Below the pieces are notes generated by a model. The model was not told the DNA's origin and made no database searches. It saw only the letters and a program-made list of their open reading frames with translations. A stretch of DNA of 33,423 bases from Pseudomonas sp. LS-2 (lineage in GTDB: Bacteria; Pseudomonadota; Gammaproteobacteria; Pseudomonadales; Pseudomonadaceae): contig NZ_QXTJ01000039.1 of NCBI RefSeq assembly GCF_003605735.1, forward strand, positions 606,285 through 639,707, read 5' to 3'. Shown one piece after another: positions 16,887-23,613 of the stretch. Both the position numbers and the translations under genes were made by a program. Positions within the stretch are counted from its first letter, which is position 1; every line of letters starts with the position of its first letter.

Positions 16887-17093
16887 GAAACTTTCTCCCG
16901 AATTGGTGGACTTGCCCCAGGAAAACAAACCCGACTCAAGTCTAAGCGCAGTGTCTGGCTTTGTAACGCGTCGATGGCCCGAAACAGACCAGACCAACTC
17001 CAGAAAACCGCTTCTGACGAAACACTTCCCCGCTCCGCCTGCCGCACTGCATTCGTCACAGCGACTGCATCAGTGCATGGGTCATATGCCACT

Positions 17094-17110
17094 AAGCAGA
17101 AACCTTGCCA
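17094..17110 (-). promoter_or_regulatory. Sigma54 (-24/-12) promoter of glnK-amtB
   Basis: Minus strand TGGCAAGGTTTCTGCTT has GG and GC separated by the required 10 bases and matches TGGCACG-N4-TTGCW at most positions. It would start transcription near 17083, giving a leader of about 195 bases before glnK. This fits NtrC control of glnK-amtB known in other bacteria. Confidence 0.75.
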
Positions 17111-17197
17111 TCTCCGGCAATCTCACGAATTACGGCGCGTTGATCGATATTCTCGGGGTTCAGATCGCCATCACTCAACCCGACCGCACAACAACAG

Positions 17198-17216
17198 TGC
17201 GCCCGTGCACGGTGCG
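17198..17216. promoter_or_regulatory. Candidate NtrC enhancer site
   Basis: TGCGCC-N7-GGTGCG is an inverted repeat resembling NtrC sites (TGCAC-N7-GTGCA), though its spacing is two bases wider than the best-known sites. It lies roughly 90-105 bases upstream of the sigma54 element, the usual enhancer distance. Confidence 0.35.
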
Positions 17217-17306
17217 ATGCGCAAAAATCGTGCAACCGATGACAGGGTAAAAAGACTATTAACGCTGCGTGCTACACTGCCGCCCATCTGATTTCGGAGC
17301 TTCACC

Positions 17307-17570
17307 ATGCTCGCGCCCAAAGCTTTTCTAGACGCCATCAGCGGCCACGCATCGCGCTTGTTCAACGGCGAAACACCGCTCCCGCGCAATGAATTCGAGA
17401 CCCAGTTCAAGGCACTGTTGCAAAGTGGTTTCAGCAAACTGGATCTGGTCAGCCGCGAAGAATTCGACAGCCAGATGATCGTCCTCGCCCGCACCCGTGC
17501 CCGCCTTGAGGCACTGGAAGCGAAGATGGCCGAGATGGAAGCGCAGTTGGCGGGACAGGCGAAGGAGTAA
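17307..17570 (+). CDS. ubiK: Ubiquinone biosynthesis accessory factor UbiK (YqiC/BMFP)
   Basis: An 87-residue protein of the BMFP/YqiC family. An N-terminal amphipathic helix (MLAPKAFLDAISGHASRLF) is followed by a central helical stretch (EFETQFKALLQSGFSKLDLVSREEFDSQ) and a coiled coil (RARLEALEAKMAEMEAQLA). In E. coli the factor trimerises, interacts with UbiJ and aids the ubiquinone synthesis complex under oxygen. It is divergent from glnK and, as in other Pseudomonas, near comM, here separated by higBA. Confidence 0.9.
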   Translation: MLAPKAFLDAISGHASRLFNGETPLPRNEFETQFKALLQSGFSKLDLVSREEFDSQMIVLARTRARLEALEAKMAEMEAQLAGQAKE

Positions 17571-17578
17571 AGCTTAAA

Positions 17579-17603
17579 CATGCACCGGCCAAGGCCGGGC
17601 ATG
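17579..17603 (+). terminator. Terminator-like hairpin after ubiK
   Basis: CATGC-A-CCGGCC and GGCCGG-GCATG form an 11-bp stem with one mismatched A and a 2-base centre, followed by TCCTGTTTT. It separates ubiK from convergent higA. Confidence 0.75.
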
Positions 17604-17614
17604 TCCTGTTTTGC

Positions 17615-17920
17615 TCAGGCGCAGTGCGCGATACGCTGAACCTGCGCCTTTATGGCTGAACCCCGTTCGATTTCCGCTTTGCGCAGATCGTAAGTGAGTT
17701 GCAGATTCAGCCAAAACTCAGGGGTGGTTTCAAAACAAGCGGCGAGGCGCAACGCCACGTCAGCGCTGACCCCTCTGCGCTGGAGCACAATGTCATTCAC
17801 CGTAGGGGTGGAGACGCCCAACGCGCGTGCCAACGCCGCAGACGTAAGCTCCAGCGGTTCCAGATATTCCTCTTTGAGAATTTCCCCGGGATGTACCGGG
17901 CGCATTCCGTTCTTGGTCAT
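17615..17920 (-). CDS. higA: HigA-family antitoxin (XRE helix-turn-helix)
   Basis: A 101-residue antitoxin and autorepressor of the HigA/VapI type. It starts MTKNGMRPVHPGEIL, then a helix-turn-helix (SAALARALGVSTPTVNDIVLQ) and a C-terminal dimer helix (ALRLAACFETTPEFWLNLQ). An in-frame extension to 18043 would overlap most of the toxin gene and lacks support; GAGG 8 bases before the ATG at 17918-17920 favours this start. The toxin ends 10 bases upstream, the usual toxin-first order of hig modules. Confidence 0.93.
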   Translation of the reverse strand: MTKNGMRPVHPGEILKEEYLEPLELTSAALARALGVSTPTVNDIVLQRRGVSADVALRLAACFETTPEFWLNLQLTYDLRKAEIERGSAIKAQVQRIAHCA

Positions 17921-17930
17921 TGGAGTTACC

Positions 17931-18209
17931 TCAGTGGTAATCGACGATTTCGACATTCTCCGGGCCGTTTGGGCCCCAGATGAAGCAAATACGCCATTGG
18001 GCGTTGATGCGTATGCTGTGCTGCCCATTTCGATCCCCACCAAGCGCTTCCAGACGATTTCCGGGCGGAGACTTTAAATCCAACAGCGACGTAGCAGCTT
18101 CGAGCATCGTCAGCTTGCGTTCCGCGACTGAGAGAATTGACGACCAAATGCGCGTCTTGCCCTGTCGGAAAAGCGATTCAGTATCCTTACATTTAAAACT
18201 TGCAATCAT
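17931..18209 (-). CDS. higB: HigB/RelE-family toxin
   Basis: A 92-residue RelE-superfamily mRNA interferase, ribosome-dependent in studied members. It begins MIASFKCKDTESLF, a pattern typical of HigB, and contains LEALGGDRNGQHSIRINAQW, RICFIW and the C-terminal VEIVDYH, whose His is likely catalytic. It pairs with higA after 10 bases. The start codon has no clear Shine-Dalgarno, and overlapping palindromes sit directly before it. Confidence 0.93.
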   Translation of the reverse strand: MIASFKCKDTESLFRQGKTRIWSSILSVAERKLTMLEAATSLLDLKSPPGNRLEALGGDRNGQHSIRINAQWRICFIWGPNGPENVEIVDYH

Positions 18210-18212
18210 TGC

Positions 18213-18235
18213 TAACGCTTAACGTTATTCGTTAA
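18213..18235. promoter_or_regulatory. Overlapping palindromes, probable HigA operator
   Basis: TAACG-CTTAA-CGTTA (18213-18227) and TTAACG-TTATT-CGTTAA (18219-18235) are two perfect inverted repeats that overlap by 9 bases, ending 4 bases before the higB start codon. Their position between the promoter and the toxin gene suggests binding by HigA or the HigBA complex. Confidence 0.7.
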
Positions 18236-18241
18236 TTGCGG

Positions 18242-18270
18242 ATTGTAGTCAGCGTCGTGCGCGAGCGCAA
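18242..18270 (-). promoter_or_regulatory. Sigma70-like promoter of higBA
   Basis: Minus-strand TTGCGC (18265-18270), 17 bases, then TACAAT (18242-18247). Transcription would begin near 18235, at the edge of the palindromic operator, giving a leader of about 26 bases. Confidence 0.6.
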
Positions 18271-18404
18271 CGAGGCCGTCGTCAAAGCATATCGAGCGCC
18301 CGCCAATCGGACACATGCCGTAGAACATGCACCCGCGCCCACTCCCCCACCCTGACTATCCTTGAGCACGCCGCAGGACGCGGTGCCGCCTTCAAGGAAC
18401 GATC

Positions 18405-19898
18405 ATGTCTCTGGCCATTGTTCTCAGCCGCGCGCAAGTGGGTGTCGAAGCGCCGGCTGTCACTGTTGAAGCCCATCTCGCCAACGGTCTCCCTGCGCTG
18501 ACGCTGGTCGGGCTGCCCGAAGGTGCGGTGAAGGAAAGCAAGGATCGGGTGCGCAGTGCGATTCTCAACTGTCGGCTGGAGTTTCCGGCGCGGCGCATCA
18601 CGTTGAATCTTGCGCCTGCCGATCTACCAAAGGATGGTGGGCGCTTCGATCTGGCGATTGCTCTGGGTTTGCTCGCCGCCAGTGCGCAGGTGCCGACGTT
18701 GGCGCTGGATGGCGTGGAGTGCCTGGGCGAATTGGCACTGTCTGGCGCGATTCGGCCTGTTCAAGGCGTCCTGCCCGCCGCACTCGCCGCCCGCGAAGCA
18801 GGACATACGCTGATCGTTCCGGCGGTGAACGCCGAAGAAGCCTGCCTGGCTTCAGGGTTGAAGGTGATTGCGGTCAGTCATCTGCTGGAGTTGGTGTCGC
18901 ATCTCAATGGGCACACCATCATTGCCCCATACAAATCCAATGGGTTGATCCTGCAAATTCAGCCCTACCCCGACCTCAGTGAAGTTCAGGGCCAGACTGC
19001 CGCCAAGCGCGCCTTACTCGTCGCCGCAGCCGGCGCACATAACCTGCTATTCAGCGGCCCTCCTGGCACCGGCAAGACACTGCTTGCCAGTCGCCTTCCC
19101 GGATTGTTGCCGCCGCTGGATGAACGTGAAGCGCTGGAGGTCGCGGCGATTCAATCGGTCGCCAGCCACGCACCCCTGACCAATTGGCCGCAGCGCCCTT
19201 TCCGCCAACCCCATCACTCTGCCTCTGGACCCGCGCTGGTCGGCGGTGGCAGTCGTCCGCAGCCTGGCGAAATTACCATGGCTCACCACGGCGTGCTGTT
19301 TCTCGACGAGCTTCCCGAGTTTGATCGTCGCGTGTTGGAGGTGCTGAGAGAGCCGCTGGAGTCAGGCCACATCGTGATTTCCAGGGCGCGTGACCGCGTG
19401 CGCTTTCCGGCACGCTTTCAACTGGTCGCCGCGATGAACCCCTGCCCTTGCGGCTACCATGGCGAGCCCACAGGACGCTGTCGCTGTTCCACCGATCAGA
19501 TCCAGCGCTATCGCAACAAACTTTCCGGCCCGCTGCTGGACCGGATTGATCTGCACCTGACCGTTGCCCGCGAAACAACCTCACTGGCAACTCCCCCGCA
19601 AACCGGAGACAGTAGCGCAAGCGCCGCGTTGCTGGTGTCCGAAGCCCGGGAGCGCCAGCAAAAACGCCAAGGCTGCGCCAATGCTTTTCTTGATCTGCCC
19701 TCGTTGCGTCAGCATTGCGCGCTCAAGGAAGAAGACGAGGCATGGCTGGAGACCGCTTGCGAGCGCCTGACCCTATCCTTGCGCGCAGCACACAGACTCT
19801 TGAAAGTGGCGCGCACATTGGCCGACCTTGAGCGGGTAGACGCTATTGCACGAAGCCATATCGCCGAGGCCTTGCAGTATCGTCCGTCAACCAGCTGA
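18405..19898 (+). CDS. comM: ComM/YifB-family AAA+ ATPase (Mg-chelatase-like)
   Basis: A 497-residue cytosolic AAA+ protein. The N-terminal ChlI-like domain (MSLAIVLSRAQVGVEAPAV) is followed by the ATPase core with Walker A GPPGTGKT at 218-225 and Walker B LFLDELPEF (D301, E302), and a C-terminal helical domain. CPCG and CRC cysteines near residue 345 match the family zinc-like motif. In Vibrio, ComM is a hexameric branch-migration helicase acting in natural transformation; the same activity is inferred here. ubiK normally precedes it, with higBA in between here. Confidence 0.94.
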   Translation: MSLAIVLSRAQVGVEAPAVTVEAHLANGLPALTLVGLPEGAVKESKDRVRSAILNCRLEFPARRITLNLAPADLPKDGGRFDLAIALGLLAASAQVPTLALDGVECLGELALSGAIRPVQGVLPAALAAREAGHTLIVPAVNAEEACLASGLKVIAVSHLLELVSHLNGHTIIAPYKSNGLILQIQPYPDLSEVQGQTAAKRALLVAAAGAHNLLFSGPPGTGKTLLASRLPGLLPPLDEREALEVAAIQSVASHAPLTNWPQRPFRQPHHSASGPALVGGGSRPQPGEITMAHHGVLFLDELPEFDRRVLEVLREPLESGHIVISRARDRVRFPARFQLVAAMNPCPCGYHGEPTGRCRCSTDQIQRYRNKLSGPLLDRIDLHLTVARETTSLATPPQTGDSSASAALLVSEARERQQKRQGCANAFLDLPSLRQHCALKEEDEAWLETACERLTLSLRAAHRLLKVARTLADLERVDAIARSHIAEALQYRPSTS

Positions 19899-19977
19899 TG
19901 AACGTGTTGGGCGAATCTCGGGCTAACATGCAGCCTTATCGTCATCCCTGGTCAACACACCTGAAAGAGTCTTGAGC

Positions 19978-20457
19978 GTGGAACTGGACAGAATAGATGC
20001 AAGGCTGCTGAGCGAATTGCAGCGCAATAACCGCGTTTCCAGCGAGGAACTGGGCGAGCAGGTCGGGCTTTCCAGTACCGGGATTCAGCGCCGCCTCAAG
20101 CGTTTACGCGCCCAGGGCATTATCGAGGCGGACATTGCGGTCGTTTCGCCCAAAGCGGTCGGGCGCGAGGTGATGATGCTGGTGCTCGTGTCGCTCGAAC
20201 GTGAGCGTGCGGACATCATCGACACCTTCAAGCAGTCGATCCGTTCGACGCCGGAAATCATGAGCGGCTACTACGTCACCGGCGATGCCGACTTCGTACT
20301 GGTGGTGACGACCCGCAACATGGACGAGTACGAGCAGTTCACGCGCCAGTTTTTCTACAACAATCCCAATATCAAGGGCTTCAAGACCATGGTGGTGATG
20401 GATCGGGTCAAAGCCGGTTTCAGCATCCCTATCCCGGGGGCAGTCGAAATCAAATAG
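19978..20457 (+). CDS. Lrp/AsnC-family transcriptional regulator
   Basis: A 159-residue regulator with an N-terminal winged helix (LDRIDARLLSELQRNNRVSSEELGEQVGLS...IQRRLKRL) and a C-terminal RAM ligand-binding domain (VSPKAVGREVMMLVLVSLE, GYYVTGDADFVLVV). GTG at 19978 has AAGAG with an 8-base spacer, while the TTG at 19972 has only 2 bases, so GTG is favoured. It lies 198 bases before a dehydrogenase-aminotransferase pair on the same strand, which it probably controls, as Lrp proteins often sense the substrate of neighbouring catabolic genes. The ligand is unknown. Confidence 0.92.
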   Translation: MELDRIDARLLSELQRNNRVSSEELGEQVGLSSTGIQRRLKRLRAQGIIEADIAVVSPKAVGREVMMLVLVSLERERADIIDTFKQSIRSTPEIMSGYYVTGDADFVLVVTTRNMDEYEQFTRQFFYNNPNIKGFKTMVVMDRVKAGFSIPIPGAVEIK

Positions 20458-20520
20458 CCACGCCAGACTGGTCAAGCTTTAGCACTTGAAAGCCAGAAAA
20501 CAGTGCTCGACGTGCAGATC

Positions 20521-20593
20521 ACGCAGTTTTTCCGCGTTGTTTTGGAAAATACTCAGCAATTCTGCGCGCACTGCGAAGGCAACGCAGTTTTTC
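20521..20593 (+). promoter_or_regulatory. Repeated ACGCAGTTTTTC motif, candidate Lrp-type operator region
   Basis: ACGCAGTTTTTC occurs at 20521-20532 and again at 20582-20593, 61 bases apart (about six helical turns). TTTTCC-N10-GGAAAA, an inverted repeat at 20528-20549, overlaps the first copy. The region lies between the Lrp-type gene and the dehydrogenase it probably regulates. Confidence 0.45.
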
Positions 20594-20655
20594 AACGCCG
20601 CTCCGTTCCTAGAATGAGCTCATCAACACGTCCTTTCGACGATGAGACTCAGACC

Positions 20656-22128
20656 ATGAACAACCTCGCCCAAACTGCGCTCGAACAACTGCGCCGCCCC
20701 GACCTTCTGGAAACCCGCGCCTGGATTGACGGCCGGTGGATTGACGGAGAGTCCCGCATCGCCGTGATCGACCCCGCCACAGGCGCGACCCTGGCCCACG
20801 TCGCCCACTGCGATGTGGCCTGGATGGACAAGGCCGTCGATGCGGCCGCTCGGGCGTTTCTGGCCTGGCGTGATCTGTTGCCGGCACAACGCGGCGCCGT
20901 TTTGCGGCGCTGGGCTAACTTGACCCGCGACAACGCTCAGGACCTGGCCGTCATCATGACGGCCGAGCAAGGCAAGCCGCTTAAGGAATCCCTCGGCGAA
21001 ATATCCTACGGCGCAGCCTTTCTCGACTGGTTCGCCGCCGAAGCCGAGCGCAGCTACGGCGAATCGATCCCCAGCCACTTAGCGGGCAGCCAGCTGAGCA
21101 CTCGGATGCAGCCAATCGGCGTCACCGCAGCGGTGACCCCGTGGAACTTCCCCAATGCGATGATCACCCGCAAGGCAGGCGCTGCATTGGCGGCAGGCTG
21201 CAGCATGATCGTCAAACCGGCACCGGAAACACCGTTGTCAGCGTTGGCGCTAGCGAAACTCGCTGAAGAGGCAGGGGTGCCCGCCGGCGTATTTCAGGTG
21301 GTTACCGGCGATGCGCCGAGCCTGTCCGCACGCCTGATGCAACGCCCGGAAGTCCGCGCCTTCAGCTTCACCGGATCCACGGAAATCGGCCGGCTGTTCC
21401 TCAGGCAATCTGCCGAGACTGTGAAAAAGGTCTCGCTGGAACTGGGCGGTCATGCGCCCTTCATCGTCTTCGACGACGCAGAGCTGGAAGAGGCCGTGGC
21501 TGGTTGCATAGGCGCCAAATTCGCGACCTCGGGGCAGGATTGCCTCGCAGCCAATCGTATCTACGTTCAGCGTGGTCTGTACGAACCTTTCGTGGCGGCC
21601 TTCACTCGTGCCACTGCGGCGCTGAATGTCGGGCACGGCCTGGAGGACGGCGTCGACATCGGCCCTATGACCCGCGTCTCTGTCGCCAACAAAAGCCGTG
21701 ACCACATCGGCAACGCGATATCTCTCGGCGCACGATTGACGACGGGCGGGATGGACTGTGCGCTTGGCAGCCATTTCGTCACCCCGACCGTGCTGGCCGA
21801 CGTCACTGACGCGATGGACATTGCCACTGAGGAAACCTTCGGTCCGGTCGCCGCGATCCTGCCGTTCGACGATGAGCAGGAGGTCATTCGTCGCGCCAAT
21901 CAGACCGAATACGGCCTGGCTGCTTACGTGTACACCAATGACCTGCGCCGTGCCGCCCGGGTCTCGGACCGACTGGAGTTCGGCATGGTCGCCCTCAATA
22001 CCGCGAAATTCACCGGCGCGCCGATTCCATTCGGCGGCTGGAAGCAGTCAGGTTTGGGCCGCGAAGGCTCCAGACACGGGCTGGCCGAATACATGGAATT
22101 CAAATACGTCTGCGTCGGCAGCCTCTAA
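20656..22128 (+). CDS. NAD(P)-dependent aldehyde dehydrogenase, succinate-semialdehyde type
   Basis: A 490-residue aldehyde dehydrogenase. ATG at 20656 (MNNLAQTALEQL) fits the family length; a longer in-frame start would run through the repeat region. Motifs: PWNFPNAMITRK (cofactor lysine region), FTGSTEIGR, catalytic base E262 (LELGGHAPF) and nucleophile C296 (SGQDCLAANR). It resembles GabD-type succinate semialdehyde dehydrogenases. Together with the following aminotransferase it could oxidise a semialdehyde made from an omega-amino acid, but the natural substrate is not shown by the sequence. Confidence 0.9.
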   Translation: MNNLAQTALEQLRRPDLLETRAWIDGRWIDGESRIAVIDPATGATLAHVAHCDVAWMDKAVDAAARAFLAWRDLLPAQRGAVLRRWANLTRDNAQDLAVIMTAEQGKPLKESLGEISYGAAFLDWFAAEAERSYGESIPSHLAGSQLSTRMQPIGVTAAVTPWNFPNAMITRKAGAALAAGCSMIVKPAPETPLSALALAKLAEEAGVPAGVFQVVTGDAPSLSARLMQRPEVRAFSFTGSTEIGRLFLRQSAETVKKVSLELGGHAPFIVFDDAELEEAVAGCIGAKFATSGQDCLAANRIYVQRGLYEPFVAAFTRATAALNVGHGLEDGVDIGPMTRVSVANKSRDHIGNAISLGARLTTGGMDCALGSHFVTPTVLADVTDAMDIATEETFGPVAAILPFDDEQEVIRRANQTEYGLAAYVYTNDLRRAARVSDRLEFGMVALNTAKFTGAPIPFGGWKQSGLGREGSRHGLAEYMEFKYVCVGSL

Positions 22129-22145
22129 CCCACGGGAGCCCCATC

Positions 22146-23537
22146 ATGGATAAGCAAACCCAGGATCAGATATCAGCAATGGACCGGGCATCGGTCCTGC
22201 ACCCCTTCACTCAACTCAAAGACTTTGCCAGCGGCAAGGCGGGCGATCCGACCATCATCGAAACCGCCCAGGGCATCCGCATCACAGACGCGACCGGCCG
22301 CGAGTACATCGATGGCTTCGCCGGCCTTTACTGCATGAACGTGGGCTATGGCCGCACCGAAGTAGCCGAAGCCATTTCCCGTCAGGCGCACAAACTGGCG
22401 TACTACCACTCCTACGCGGCTCACACCACCGAGGAACTGGCGCGCCTGTCCGACCGTCTGGTGCGCATGGCGCCGGGCAAGATGAGCAAGGTGTTCTACG
22501 GCATGTCTGGATCGGACGCCAACGAGACCCAAGCCAAGCTGGTCTGGTATTACAACAACCTGCGCGGCCTGCCGAAGAAGAAAAAGATCATCACCCGTGA
22601 TCGCGGCTATCACGGTTGCTCGGTGGTGTCAGGCTCGATGACCGGCATGAGCTTCTATCACGACCACATGGACCTGCCCATTGCAGGCATCCCTCGCACC
22701 GGCGTGCCGCACTATTACTGGGGCGCCGAAGCCGGTGAGACCGAGGAGCAATTCTCCGCCCGCCGCGCTGAAGAACTGGAAGCGTTGATTCTGCGCGAAG
22801 GCCCGGACACCGTTGGCGCGTTCATCGCTGAGCCGGTGCTGGGCACAGGAGGCATCACCCCGCCTCCTGCCGGTTATTGGGCAGCGATTCAACCGGTACT
22901 GAAAAAGTACGACATTCTGCTGATCGCTGACGAAGTCATCACCGGCTTCGGGCGTACCGGCGCGATGTTCGGCTGCGACAAGTACGGCATCGAGCCAGAT
23001 CTGATCACGGTCGCCAAGGGCCTGACTTCAGCGTACGTGCCGCTGTCAGCGTCGATTGTCGGGGAGAAGGTGTACAAGGTGCTGGAAGAAGGTGCGGACC
23101 GCGTGGGCGCTTTCTCTCACGGTTATACCTATTCGGGTCACCCGATTGGCGTCGCCGCAGCCAACGCAGTGCTGGACATCGTCGAGCGCGAAGACATTCC
23201 GGGCAACGCGCAGCGGGTCGGTAGCTACTTCCAGAAGAGCCTGCAGGAGACCTTCGCCGGTCTGCCAATAGTGGGCGAAGTGCGCGGCGTGGGCCTGATG
23301 GCCGCGATTGAGTTCGTGGCTGACCCAGCCACCAAAAAGCGCTTCGATCCGTCGCTGAAAATCGGCGCTCGGGTCTCCAAGGCTGCACGCGATCTGAACC
23401 TGATCGCCCGCGCCATGCCTCACGGCGACATCCTCGGCTTCGCGCCGCCGCTGGTGATCACCGAGAGCGAAGTCGACCAGATCGTCGGCCTGGCGCACAA
23501 GGCAGTGCTGAGCGTCATGGATGAGCTCAAGGTTTAG
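22146..23537 (+). CDS. Class III (omega-amino acid) aminotransferase
   Basis: A 463-residue PLP aminotransferase. Features are HPFTQLKDF, GFAGLYCMNVGYG, YGMSGSDANETQ (phosphate loop), LIADEVITGFGRTG (Asp holding the pyridine nitrogen) and the PLP lysine K291 in VAKGLTSAYVPL. It resembles omega-amino acid:pyruvate and polyamine:pyruvate aminotransferases. GGGAG lies upstream, 17 bases after the dehydrogenase stop, so the two form a unit. It would supply the semialdehyde that the dehydrogenase oxidises. The donor (beta-alanine, GABA, putrescine or taurine-like) cannot be told from sequence. Confidence 0.92.
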   Translation: MDKQTQDQISAMDRASVLHPFTQLKDFASGKAGDPTIIETAQGIRITDATGREYIDGFAGLYCMNVGYGRTEVAEAISRQAHKLAYYHSYAAHTTEELARLSDRLVRMAPGKMSKVFYGMSGSDANETQAKLVWYYNNLRGLPKKKKIITRDRGYHGCSVVSGSMTGMSFYHDHMDLPIAGIPRTGVPHYYWGAEAGETEEQFSARRAEELEALILREGPDTVGAFIAEPVLGTGGITPPPAGYWAAIQPVLKKYDILLIADEVITGFGRTGAMFGCDKYGIEPDLITVAKGLTSAYVPLSASIVGEKVYKVLEEGADRVGAFSHGYTYSGHPIGVAAANAVLDIVEREDIPGNAQRVGSYFQKSLQETFAGLPIVGEVRGVGLMAAIEFVADPATKKRFDPSLKIGARVSKAARDLNLIARAMPHGDILGFAPPLVITESEVDQIVGLAHKAVLSVMDELKV

Positions 23538-23560
23538 GCGAAAAAACGCTGACCAACAAA

Positions 23561-23590
23561 AACGGGCCGGTCATCACTGACCGGCCCGTT
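23561..23590. terminator. Terminator between convergent aminotransferase and chemoreceptor genes
   Basis: AACGGGCCGGTCA-TCAC-TGACCGGCCCGTT is a perfect 13-bp stem with a 4-base loop. A-rich on the left and weakly T-rich on the right, it can serve both strands. Confidence 0.88.
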
Positions 23591-23613
23591 GCATTTCGCA
23601 GGAGTCAGACCGA

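Noticed and set aside
17066..17077. TGCATCAGTGCA as an NtrC site
   Set aside because: It lies downstream of the inferred sigma54 start and its half-sites are too close together.
17931..18043. Longer 142-residue version of HigA
   Set aside because: The extension overlaps the higB coding sequence in another frame and has no helix-turn-helix family support; the shorter start has a Shine-Dalgarno.
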